NCBI RefSeq assembly: GCF_932526225.1
Contig: NC_064036.1
Location: 3,535,501 to 3,599,500 of the forward strand
Length of the DNA: 64,000 nucleotides
Direction of reading: 5' to 3'
From: Nematostella vectensis
Taxonomy: Eukaryota; Cnidaria; Anthozoa; Actiniaria; Edwardsiidae
The position numbers and the translations under genes are program-made. The notes beneath the pieces were generated by a model. The model saw only the letters and a program-made list of their open reading frames with translations, ran no database searches and was not told the DNA's origin. Below are positions 22,301 through 32,978 of this stretch, in pieces (within the stretch, counting starts at the first letter, position 1; each line of letters opens with the position of its first letter).

Positions 22301-25300
22301 GGTCAGCCATAACATGTAACAAATGATGCGAAAATCCTGTGTAAGATAAATAACTTAAATCAGGGAGTGTGGTACCCTGGTTCCAGAGCCTCGTGCTTCT
22401 CTCTATTTAGTGGCCAGCGTAGGAGTGTGGTTAACATTTGTATAAAACAAAAGAAACCCAATAAGAGACCGTTTTTGTACGAAACACCCCCCTTAACGCT
22501 AAACGACTACTTCCTGCACCAGCTTCTCTCTCATCTGATGAGGCAAATAGTTTTTTGAGGTTTCAGCTGACGCTCCACCGATTAGAAGTAGAAAATAGAT
22601 ATATACCATTTCCTATTGTTTAAATTATTAGTATTATCTCGGCAGTGGTTTGGTAACATCGTAACTCTGAAGTGGTGGAATGATATGTGGCTTAACGAGG
22701 GGTTCGCCAAGTTTTTCGAGTACAAAGCGAAGGCTGTGGTTGAACCTGTATGGAAGAAGGTAAGAAGTAAGAGAATCCATCATCATCGTCATCATAATCA
22801 CCATCATCACCGTCATCATAATCATAACAAAACCTTTAAAAGAAAAAGTCGACAACAACGCAGCTTTATGTTTTTTAGAACGATATTTAGAGCTGTCCGG
22901 TGGTTTCTTAACATAACCATCATCATCATCAAAATAATCACCATCACCATAATCATCACCATCACTATTACCATCACCATCATCATCATCATCACCATCG
23001 CTGTCAACGTTATCATCATCGTCATCATAATCATCATCATCACCGTTATCATAATCATCACCATCATTTTCATCATAATTATCACCATCACCGTCAACAT
23101 TATCATCACCATAATCATCATCATTGTCATCATAATCATCACCATCACCATAATCATCTCCACCGTAGCATTGTCATCAGATACAGGGGAATATTTTTAA
23201 CGCTATTAACTACACCAACATAAAATCAATTTCTCGCTCGCTCACTTAATCATGGCCCAAAAGTCCGAGGGGTCTGGATCACACCCTGCTCAGATGACGA
23301 AATGACTCGCCTCCGGTTGACACCTATTATTGAGTGTATTGGAAAGGGAAAAAAGTTTCTAGATGGATCTAGTGACCTATTACCAGAGCTAATGCCGATT
23401 TGAACTCAATTGATCCGTGGCAAGTGAATTACTACTTTGGACCCCACCCTGTGTTTTTCTCTAGACACGCCCCTGAACAAGTCATCAACATTGCCATAAT
23501 TATATCACCATCGTCATCTTAATCACTATTGTCGTCGTCATCACTTATTTTGTAATATTTGCTCACGCCGCCTGTAATTCACCCTTGCTGCGAGAAACGG
23601 TAATAAACTAATGATTGATTGATTGGTTGATTGATTAATTTCATCTTTATACTCATCACCATCATCCGTAGCACGAGGACTTCGTCTCCGGCCCGATGAG
23701 CACGGCCATGACGTTTGATGCGGGTGATACGACTAATCCTATCCGAGTCGCTGACGACGCCCCCAAAGAAGTCACTAACAGCATGTCGCCTCTCATATAC
23801 TATGATAAGGTGAGTAACAGACTCTCATAGTGATAGCCACTAACAGCATGTCGCCTCTCATATACTATGATAAGGTGAGTAACACTTAGACTCTTATAGT
23901 GATAGCCACTAACAGCATGTCGCCTCTCATATACTATGATAAGGTGAATAACACTTAGACTCTTATAGTGAAAGTCGCTAACAGCATGTCGCCTCTCACA
24001 TACTAAGATATGGTGAATAATACTTAGACTCTTATAGTGAAAGTCGCTAACACCATATCGCCTCTCACATACTAAGATATGGTGAATAACACTTAGACTC
24101 TTATAGTGAAAGTCGCTAACACCATATCGCCTCTCACATACTAAGATATGGTGAATAACACTTAGACTCTTATTATGATATTTGTGAATACAACTTCTTA
24201 ATTTGCGCGAGTATGTTATCTCTCTTCTTACTCACATACTAAGATATGGTGAATAACACTTAGACTCTGATAGTTGTGAATACAACTTCTTAATTTGCGC
24301 GAGTATGTTATCTCTCTTCTTACTCAACCTAAATAGCACGTTCTGTCTGGCGTTCTTGCTCTACCTTAGTATCCATTCTCCTGCATATGCGCTCCCGTCT
24401 CTCCCCTCCCTCCCTTACTTACCTTACCATCCACTTCCCTCCTCTACTAATTATCCTTGCTGTAAAACATACATAAGCAGTAGTGTAGTGATTATGATAT
24501 GAAGTTAGGGCGGTGTATTAAGGCTTTCATCATGCATGCGTATCCTCAGACCTCAAATGGTTCTAAAATTTAACCCTGGTATCAATGCTATAACCATCTT
24601 TATTTGCCATCTGAAGGCAGCGTGTGTTCTTCGTATGCTTGAGGATTTGCTCGGCGAAGATGTTTTCCTCGCAGGACTCAAGGTAGGGCTGCTTCTTTTA
24701 CTAACCCTGGGCTGGAACAGGCCTGGAAATATTAGGGGACACGATACATTTAGAAAATATTGGGGGGGGGGGCAAAGCCACGTTTCTGCTGGTCAACTCC
24801 TTATATTTTTAAAATATATTGGGGGGACACACATGTCCCCCGTGTCCAGCCCCGTGCTATGGCCCTGTTATCCATGAAAAGCCTTCGATCTCAATAGCCT
24901 ACCAACAGCCAGTCTTACACCCTTTATAACGCGGGACGTAGGGGCTGCTGAAGGCCTTGCCTTCATCTTGATAGGGACGGGGCCGATTTCGTGTGTGGCA
25001 TGGCATGAATGACTATTTTTTAAATGGTTCACAGAGATATCTCAAGATGTTTGCATTTGCAAACGCTGTCACAGACGATTTATGGAGGGCCTTAGAAATG
25101 GTAAAGTACTTCAACTAAAACAAGGTCATTAACTAGTAGCCCCCTTTCTAATGATTAATGTCTCGTCCCAGGAAACCTGCGCTCGCGGCGTATGCGTGCA
25201 GGTGAAGAAGTATATGAATTCTTGGGTTTCGCAAGAGGGCTACCCTGTGGTGACAATGCAGAGAGAGAATAATACTCATTACCAGTTCTCGCAGAGTCGC

Positions 25301-28300
25301 TTCTTGATACACAGCACTACCACCAACAGCTCGAGAAGACAAGCAGAGTACGTATATCAATACATACAACCATAACAGAAAGCGGTGAGCACATGCATCA
25401 ATCCTTCTTTTTTATCTAACCACTTGTATACTATATACGCATATTTTTTGGCAGTTACAAATGGACAATTCCTTTAACTTACATCAAAAGTGGTGAGCCA
25501 ATCAGGATGATTCAAGATATGAGCGCAACTACGGGTAAGTCAAGACAATGACAACCGAAAGAGTGGAAGAACGATAATCATAGCCACACGATCATGCAAC
25601 CAATCATTTTTAAACGATCAGCCAAACAATCAATCACACATAGCCAAAGTCGTAGCCAAGAGATCAACCACGCTGGAATAAATTAAATATCTTGCGTTAA
25701 CCCCTGGAAGTCAGCCCTGCACCAGCCTCGCTTTATGTTTGTTTATTTTCCAGATTACGTTAAATGGGATGGTATCGGCTGGTTCAAAGCTAACGTCGGC
25801 ACTAAAGGCTTCTACATCGTTAACTACGATGACAAAAACTGGAATGCGCTCGCTGAGCAGCTTTTAGCGAATCATACGGTAACAACACAACCGCGACAAC
25901 TTTATAAACACCGCAAGTTTTCGCGGTATACATAAAGGCTGGTTCTCACTAGGACGCAAACCCAACTGAAAGCGCAACACAAGTAAAAATCGGCCAAACA
26001 CAAGCGCAACAAAATTGAGAATCGGCCAAACACAAGCGCAACAAAAGTGAGAACCCGTAAAAAACAAGCGCAACAAAAGTAAGAATCGGCCAAACACAAG
26101 CGCAACACAAGTGAGAATCGGTCAAACAAGCGCAACAAAAGTCAGAATCGGTCAAACACAAGAGCAACACAAGTGAGAATCTGTCAAACACAAGCGCAAG
26201 ACAAGTGAGAATCTGTCAAACACAAGCGCAACAAAAGTGAGAGTCGGCCAAACACAAGCGCAACAAAAGTAAGAATCGGCCAAACACAAGTGAGAATCGG
26301 TGAAACACAAGCGCAACACAAGTGAGAATCGGTGAAACACAAGCGCAACACAAGTGAGAATCGGTGAAACACAAGCGCAACAAAAGTGAAAATCGGTCAA
26401 ACACAAGCGCAACATAAGTGAGAATCGGTCAAACACAAGCGCAACAAAATTAAGCAGTTGCGTTCTTTTGCGCTTGTGTTCCAGTCAGAATCGGAAAATG
26501 ACGTGCGTTGCTCTTGTGTCTTTGTGAGAGCCATCCTGGGGGCACCAGATACAGGGAGACTTGGTATTGGTATGATATCGATTGCTTTAGGTTTTGATTT
26601 CTTCGATCGGTAGAATTGAGTATTGATATCATATCGATTGCTTTAGGTATTGAGTGCTTTGATCGGTAGACTTTGGTATTGATATTCTATCAATTGCTTA
26701 TTTAGGTATTGAGTGCTGCTGATAGAGCGGGACTTCTCATGGACGCATTCAACTTAGCGAGGTACAATTACAGTAACAGATCGCTACGTCACGACACGAC
26801 ACTATCTCGTCACGGTAGTGTGTCACGTATGACACTTTGACGACATGTTACGAACACGATAATTTCATATGGGAAAACACTTGTTACGGCATGTCACAGC
26901 ACGGCACTGTCACGACATAATACTGTCACGGCATGATACTGTCACGGCATGATACTGTCACGGGACGGCGGTGTCACGACATGTCACTGTCACGGCATGT
27001 TACTGTCACGGGACGGCGGTGTCACGGCATGTTACTGTCACGGGACGGCGCTCTCACGGCATGATACTGTCACTGCATGTTACTGTCATGGCATGTTACT
27101 GTCACGGCATGTTACTGTCACGGCATGATACTGTCACGGCATGACACTGTCACGGCATGATACTGTCACGGGACGGCTCTCTCACGGCATGTCTCTGTCA
27201 CGGCATGATACTGTCACGGCATGATACTGTCACGGGACGGCGGTGTCACAACATGTCACTGTCACTGCATGTTACTGTCACGGGACGGCGCTCTCACGAC
27301 ATGATACTGTCACGGCATGATACTGTCACGGCATGTTACTGTCACGGGACAGCGCTCTCACGGCGTGATACTGTCATGGCATGTTACTGTCACGGCATGT
27401 TACTGTCACGGCATGTTACTGTCACGGCATGATACTGTCACGGCATGACACTGTCACGGCATGATACTGTCACGGGACGGCTCTCTCACGGCATGTCTCT
27501 GTCATGGCATGATACTGTCACGGGACGGCGGTGTCACGACATGTCACTGTCAGGGCATGTTACTGTCACGGGACGGCGCTCTCACGACATGTCTCTGTCA
27601 TGGCATGATACTGTCACGGGACGGCGCTCTCACGGCATGTTACTGTCACGGGACGGCGCTCTCACGACATGATGCTGTCACGGCATGTTACTGTCACGGG
27701 ACGGCGCTCTTACGACATGTCACTGTCACGGTATGAAGTTAGATATGTCACACATTACATGGAATCGATCCGCGTCGATCCTACCGCGTGACATGCTATC
27801 ATTTTTGTCAAGAGGGGCTCGACTAAACTACACCAAGGCGTTTGGCATGACATCATATTTGAATAAAGAGACGGACTATGTCCCGTGGGAGGTGGCGCTA
27901 TCCAAGCTGAACGAGTTCAGGACTATTGTACCTGCCGCCAGCGAGATATATCAGTTAGTCATGGTGAGCTATTGGTCTTACACCTCCACTACTATACCCT
28001 CTCTATTGGTCTTACACCTCCACTACTATACCCTCTCTATTGGTCTTACACCCCCACTACTATACCCTCTCTATTGGTCTTACACCCCCACTACTATACA
28101 CTCTCTATTGGTCTTACACCTCCACTACTATACCCTCTCTATTGGTCTTACACTCCCACTACTATACCCTCTCTATTGGTCTTACACCCCTACTACTATA
28201 CCCTCTCTATTGGTCTTACACCTCCACTACTATACCCTCTCTATTGGTCTTACACCCCCACTACTATACCCTCTCTATTGGTCTTACACTCCCACTACTA

Positions 28301-31300
28301 TACCCTCTCTATTGGTCTTACACCCCTACTACTATACCCTCTCTATTGGTCTTACACCTCCACTACTATACCCTCTCTATTGGTCTTACACCCCCACTAC
28401 TATACCCTCTCTATTGGTCTTACACCTCCACTACTATACCCTCTCTATTGGTCTTACACCCCTACTACTATACCCTCTCTATTGGTCTTACACTCCCACT
28501 ACTATACCCTCTCTATTGGTCTTACACCCCCACTACTATACCCTCTCTATTGGTCTTACACCTCCACTACTATACCCTTTCTATTGGTCTTACACCCCCA
28601 CTACTATACCCTCTCTATTGGTCTTACACTCCCACTACTATACCCTCTCTATTGGTCTTACACCCCCACTACTATACCCTCTCTATTGGTCTTACACTCC
28701 CACTACTATACCCTCTCTATTGGTCTTACACCCCCACTACTATACCCTCTCTATTGGTCTTACACCTTCACTACTATACACTCTCTATTGGTCTTACACC
28801 CCCACTACTATGCCCTCCCTATTGGTCTTACACCCCTACTACTATACCCTCTCTATTGGTCTTACACCCCCACTACTATACCCTCTCTATTGGTCTTACA
28901 CCCCCACTACTATACCCTCTCTATTGGTCTTACACCCCCACTACTATACCCTACCTATTGGTCTTACACCCCTACTACTATACACTCTCTATTGGTCTTA
29001 CACCCCTACTACTATACACTCTCTATTGGTCTTATACCTGTAGCTGAACCTTGATAATCAGACCAGCAATACCTTGATATCTCGTTACACTTTTGTAGCA
29101 ATACCTTGTCAATCAGACGAGTAACCAATATGAAGCCTTGGGTTTCCAGGACACTGGCGACGCTACCAACAAGTGAGTTCCATGTAAACATAGCTTGGGC
29201 TTTAGGCTCCACCCTTTAATACCCGTCATGCCCCTGATATCGTATCTATCACTATCACTCTTATGTAAACGATAATTTCTCCCCCCCCCCCCCCCCCCCC
29301 TGTAGTACTGTGCCACCGCGCTTACGTAGATCGGCTGGTGCGACCTCAGATAGCCCTGTGTTAGCACTTCAGCGTATGGGGTCTCACATCACCTTTGCTG
29401 AAAAGGGTTCGATTACCGGTCGAGACAGTATCCGGTCGAGATAGTATCTTTCTGCCTTTCTCCCCTGAATGTGACTTGTTGAACGTATGTGTGCTTACTA
29501 GAAGCCTGTGATCCACATTCCATGATGGGCCTTTTATAATTGTGAAGCGCTTAGAACATGGTTGATATAATCTCTGTATCAATACTATACCATATCATTT
29601 TATATATCGCCATCGCGTCTAAAGACGCTAATGGTCAATTAGGGCTTTTGATCGAGTGCATTTTGCATCGCCTTTGCCTCCCGGTCAAGTAGGATAAAGC
29701 AGCTTTTTGAATCGCGTTTTATTGCAGGTTCACGAGAGGAGAGATTCTTGCCATCCAGTGCAGAGCTGAGGTTACATCGTGCGTCACGAAAGCCAAGGAG
29801 TTGTTCAGAAACTGGTTGAATAAGGGAGCACAGTAGGTGTAACCGTAGCCTGCTAACTGGCTCTCATTGAGGGTTAGTCGGGAAATGTTTTTGTTTTCGA
29901 ATATGGTGGTACTCTATTAGAAAAAAAATAAATATTCGCACCCTCGCCCCAGCGCACCTCGGCCTTTTCAAATCTATACTATATTTAATACGCTAAGGAA
30001 TGGACTGTTGTCCACCTTTTACGAAAAAACGGCTGAGCTAGAAAACTCCGAAACCACGCCATTTCCACACATTTCCGGAGAGGAGGTGTGCAAAATGGTT
30101 TTTCTTTCAAGATTCTACCGGATAGAAAAGGGAGAAAAGTTCTAATTCACGCGTTTTTGTAAGCGAGAGGATCACACTCGCAAAGGCGCCATTTTCAAGA
30201 TTTCGCAGAAGCACAAAAATTATTTATTTCCCGGAGCAAAAAGTACTTATGAAAAAGTAAAAAGTTTGCCATAAGAAACGTTTTGTACAACAAAGAATTG
30301 CTTTTCGTGAATACTTCACGGGTAACCACTAGTAACCCGTAATGAGAGCCGGCTAGCTGCCTAGTGTAAGCGCCCCAGTATTCCGCCCGGGGGGTTCCGT
30401 TCCCAGCTTAGCTTTATGAAGCGTGCATTAAATGCTAGTAGCTCGTATGTGTGGACATCAGAGCCTTCTATGTAGACTTATACCGCATTCACACCAGTAC
30501 TTAAACCAGTTTAAAGGCGGTTTAATTAAACTGGTTTAAATCTCAACCTCCCAATAGTGGACAGAACCAAAAACAAAACTGAATAGACTGTGCTGTACAT
30601 GTTACTAAGTGATCATTTAGCAAGTAAGAATTCAACACAATGAGGAACTTGGCAAGTTATCAGGCAAAGAAAAACCTTGTTTAACTAAACATGGTTTTGT
30701 TGTGAATACAGCATTAGACTTGTTTCATATATTAAAGTCGTACGACAGACTCTTTTGCTCTGGCGACTCAATATTCAATTAGCATCCCCCTAAACATCAT
30801 GCCACCAGAAACAGACGCTTTTTTCTCTTCATTAATTCCATCCAACTTCCGGTCAGTAATGTAACAATTTCCTTTATTTTTTCCTTTATTTAGTATTCGT
30901 CTCAACTTTCGGCCACTAATGTAACAATTTCCTTTATTTTTTCCTTTATTTAGTATTCCTCCCAACTTCCGGCCACTAATGTAACAATTTCCTTTATTTC
31001 TCCCTTTATTTAGTATTCCTCCCAACTTCCGGCCACTAATGTAACAATTTCCTTTATTTTTTCCTTTATTTAGTATTCGTCCCAACTTCCGGCCACTAAT
31101 GTAACAATTTCCTTTATTTCTGCCTTTATTTAGTATTCCTCCCAACTTTCGGCCACTAATGTAACAATTTCCTTTATTTCTCCCTTTATTTAGTATTCCT
31201 CCCAACTTCCGGCCACTAATGTAATAATTTCCATTATTTCTCCCTTTATTTAGTATTCCTCCCAACTTCCTGCCACTAATGTAACAATTTTCTATATTTC

Positions 31301-32978
31301 TCCCTTTATTTAGTATTCCTCCCAACTTCCGGCCACTAATGTAACAATTTCCTTTATTTCTCCTTTTATTTAGTATTCCTCCCAACTTCCGGCCACTAAT
31401 GTAACAATTTCCTTTATTTCTCCCTTTATTTAGTATTCCTCCCAACTTCCGGTCACTTGTGTTCCACACTGGTGTACGATATGGCGGCGTCAGGGACTGG
31501 GACCAAGTGTTCGCTAAGTATCAGAAGACAACACACGAGATCGAGGCGCGACAGCTGATGTACGGATTGGCAGGCACGCGAGAGGCCTGGGTACTCAGCC
31601 GGTACGTCATATTAGCTAAACCTGAAAAAATTACATCAAATGAGAGCCTACGACCTTTTAGGAAGGCAGGGACTTTAACTATAAATATCTCAGTTCCTTG
31701 CTCTGATGCTTGAATTAACCTACGGGAATGGGTGTGACCGAACCCATTTCTCGGTTGAAGAAAATAACGGTTGGTCTCACTAGCCAATGAGAAAGCGCCA
31801 GGCTCTTCGCAGGCAAAGACACATAAACTTATTTCAACTTTATTGAAACCGCTGTCAGTTCCCTGTCACTAAAACTTGGTATGTAAGATGTAGGATAGGT
31901 TCTGGATAGGTTCCTTGTGATGGGACATAGCTTGTTTATTTAGTTAATAGGGCAATGATTTAGGCAATGATTTAGTTGCCATACTACCCATGTACATGTG
32001 TATTGTTATCTCATCATCCTATCGAATTGTTACGTTTATTTATTTATTTATTCATTCATTTATTGTTTCTTTTGTTTTATTTATTATTTATTTATTATCA
32101 ACCGTAGTATGTGCATGGGTAGTTGGTACGCTGCCCCTCATTGCCGGATTAGCTCGCTAGTGGCAATTATTGTATTTAAAGGTTAAAGGTTAAAGGTTAT
32201 TTGCTAGTTGGACACACGCGCGATCATCCGGGAACTGTGCACTTTGGTGGTGAAATAGCTACGCGCGCGCGACAGTTTTAACAACGTAAACAAACCCTAG
32301 AAAAAGAAAACAAACATAATCAGGCTATTAGTTACTATAACCTAAATTTCTCTGAGTTCGTCTTGGTTTATTTGTCCATCAGGTATTTGTCTTACACACT
32401 GGACCCCGGCAAGATAGATCCAAAGAAAGCAACTACAGTCATACATTACGTCGCAAACTACAACTCTTTTGGTCGCAGGATCGCGTGGGACTGGGCCCGA
32501 ATAAACTTAGCGAACATCACTGCAAGGTGATCACGTGATAACGACTCGATATGTCCATGAAATCAAGTTTTTTTACATTTTACCGATTGTTTTTCAATTG
32601 TTTCTATAGTTTTGGAGCTGGAATGGCATACAATACGCTTAGTCGGTCGATTACAAACGGGTTTTCTACCCCCTACGAACTACAAGAGGTAAGGGATAGT
32701 CTAGTCCTCCTTTGCCTGCAAACATTTATAGGTCAGAATTGGAGGTTTGAAAAAAATGTGGTACTGGTTCCTTTTCAATGTACTGACAAGGTAATGTTAT
32801 CGTAACAAAACGTTTAATTTTTCAGCTTATCGACTTCAATGCCAAAATCGCAAACATCAAGGAGATTTCCCTCAAAACAAAACAGGATGCAGAAAGTACC
32901 GTGCGAGAAAACATAGCATGGAGAAAACGCAACGAGAAAGACATCATTAGCTGGCTCCAGAAATACTTACATGGCTAA
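16390..32978 (+). CDS. ANPEP: Aminopeptidase N-like M1 zinc metallopeptidase, copy 1 (type II membrane ectoenzyme)
   Basis: 21 coding exons: 16390-16585, 19234-19518, 19972-20149, 20961-21234, 21662-21782, 22140-22294, 22646-22759, 23672-23809, 24617-24682, 25035-25100, 25172-25347, 25455-25534, 25754-25878, 26706-26761, 27813-27963, 29099-29172, 29728-29832, 31434-31601, 32383-32526, 32610-32688 and 32826-32978. They total 2,904 nt with consistent phases, giving 967 residues, the length of human ANPEP. There is a short cytoplasmic tail, a membrane anchor at about 33-57, then a Thr/Pro-rich stalk. GAMEN is at 362-366, HELVH at 398-402 with third zinc ligand Glu421, and the catalytic Tyr near 485. 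The family removes N-terminal neutral residues at the cell surface. Introns are packed with minisatellites, several containing splice sites of the neighbouring exon (3, 8, 13, 17). Exon 17's donor is read as CACA before GTAGGT because the next GT would follow an in-frame TAG. Orthology to ANPEP rather than another M1 member is not proven. Confidence 0.95.
18054..19028. repeat. 22-bp minisatellite in intron 1 of aminopeptidase copy 1
   Basis: About 44 copies of a 22-bp unit, cagacctgggactctcttag plus tc or cc. Sub-variants (gggacactcttag, gaactctctcg) occur in recurring order, suggesting multi-unit duplications. An inverted partial copy (cccaggtctgg) follows at about 19060. It does not include the exon 2 splice site. 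Confidence 0.96.
20610..20704. repeat. Short tandem repeat, about 36 bp, three copies
   Basis: gtgaccactgtgcttgctgg plus gtagtttttgttgc recurs two to three times in intron 3 of aminopeptidase copy 1. No feature overlaps it. Confidence 0.8.
20791..20970 (+). repeat. 30-bp repeat carrying the 3' splice site of exon 4 (aminopeptidase copy 1)
   Basis: Six exact-period copies at 20791, 20821, 20851, 20881, 20911 and 20941 of acaggatgttctattgatag plus ctattgtttg. In the last copy GATAG is the acceptor and ctatt begins exon 4 (20961). Five upstream copies therefore carry the same acceptor and the first five coding bases. The unit is a multiple of three and the frame upstream is stop-free (residues [10 protein letters not shown] per unit), so use of an upstream acceptor would add ten residues per unit. 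Confidence 0.93.
21795..22090. repeat. Degenerate 62-66 bp tandem repeat in intron 5 of aminopeptidase copy 1
   Basis: Four to five diverged copies built on cttgaccatcatccccgcgc, then cacttaaagaggtacttgta. They fill the intron from just after the exon 5 donor to near the exon 6 acceptor. The copies do not include an obvious splice site. Confidence 0.8.
22777..23165. repeat. Interrupted (CAT/CAC)n trinucleotide tract
   Basis: Two blocks of imperfect catcatcatcaccatcat repeats in intron 7 of aminopeptidase copy 1, separated by about 80 bp of unique sequence. Open frames rich in Ile/Thr or Met on either strand are artefacts of the triplet period. Confidence 0.95.
23764..24280 (+). repeat. 65-69 bp repeat carrying exon 8 end plus its 5' splice site (aminopeptidase copy 1)
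   Basis: The exon 8 end cactaacagcatgtcgcctc, then tcatatactatgataag before gtgagtaac, is followed by about six more copies with the same coding end and an intronic tail of cttagactcttatagtga. The second and third copies keep GTGAGT. Later copies read GTGAAT or are shortened, so decoy donors weaken with distance from the exon. Reading through any copy meets a stop. Confidence 0.92.
25935..26536. mobile_element. MITE-like element with an amplified 32-bp core, intron 13 of aminopeptidase copy 1
   Basis: The left end aaggctggttctcactagga and the right end gtgagagccatcc are imperfect inverted partners, with gcgcaacacaag on the left matching cttgtgtt and cgttgctcttgtg on the right. Between them are about 15 copies of a 32-bp unit, cacaagcgcaacacaagtga plus gaatcggtcaaa. 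A related but unamplified sequence lies in ARMC3 intron 8 (59378-59545). That makes this look like a mobile element whose subterminal sequence expanded in place. Confidence 0.65.
26575..26735 (+). repeat. Degenerate repeat with the 3' splice site of exon 14 (aminopeptidase copy 1)
   Basis: Real exon 14 starts at 26706 after CTTATTTAG with gtattgagtgctgctgatag. Upstream at about 26644 is gattgctttag then gtattgagtgctttgatcgg, and at about 26580 a more diverged copy. Each carries an acceptor and the first exon codons (V-L-S-A). The spacing is about 60 bp. The array is old, judged by divergence. Confidence 0.75.
26880..27735. repeat. 16-bp satellite-like array in intron 14 of aminopeptidase copy 1
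   Basis: More than 50 copies of a 16-bp unit (catgatactgtcacgg) with variants gttactgtcacggga and cggcgctctcacgg arranged in higher-order blocks. Each unit holds the inverted words gtcacgg/catgat. The array ends about 75 bp before exon 15. Open frames across it are artefacts. Confidence 0.95.
27966..29037. repeat. 34-bp pyrimidine-rich minisatellite in intron 15 of aminopeptidase copy 1
   Basis: About 31 copies of ctattggtcttacaccccca plus ctactataccctct. It starts two bases inside the intron, right after the exon 15 donor GTGAGC. The donor itself is not in the unit. The unit is open in all three plus-strand frames, giving proteins of 300-450 residues that are artefacts. The pyrimidine bias lies on the transcribed sense strand, so the RNA would be a very long polypyrimidine tract without AG. 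Confidence 0.96.
29281..29300. repeat. Poly-C homopolymer
   Basis: Twenty consecutive C residues in intron 16 of aminopeptidase copy 1, preceded by a T-rich run. Length may be inexact in the assembly. Confidence 0.95.
29843..30830. other. Non-coding part of intron 17, aminopeptidase copy 1
   Basis: No exon or clear repeat family was recognised. A near-palindromic block lies at about 30510-30540 (ccagtttaaa / tttaaactgg type words), together with several A-rich stretches. It may be a degraded DNA transposon, but the ends were not found. Confidence 0.4.
30835..31460 (+). repeat. 60-bp repeat carrying the 3' splice site and start of exon 18 (aminopeptidase copy 1)
   Basis: Ten to eleven copies of a 60-bp unit: pyrimidine-rich cctttatttctccctttatt, TAG, then exon-like tattcctcccaacttccgg and ccactaatgtaacaattt. 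In the last copy the TTTAG acceptor is followed by real exon 18 (31434: I-P-P-N-F-R-S-L-V). The first 25 exon bases are identical or nearly so in each upstream copy. Upstream copies run into taatgtaa, so an extra included unit would meet a stop. The period is 60 and copies are well conserved, suggesting recent or homogenised expansion. Confidence 0.95.

Noticed and set aside
22616..23200. Long Ile/Thr-rich and Met-rich frames
   Set aside because: Artefacts of the CAT/CAC trinucleotide tract. Only 22646-22759 is a real exon (aminopeptidase).
24720..24870. Possible MITE with ggggacac / tgtccccc ends in intron 9 of aminopeptidase copy 1
   Set aside because: The symmetry is limited to short G/C runs and the ends could not be fixed.
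27685..29054. Open frames of up to 452 residues with [17 protein letters not shown] repeats
   Set aside because: The 34-bp unit is open in all three frames. The frames cross the true exon 15 and its donor, and the repeat is intronic.
30768..31469. 233-residue minus-strand frame with [20 protein letters not shown] repeats
   Set aside because: Antisense reading of the 60-bp array. The plus strand holds a verified splice acceptor and exon.
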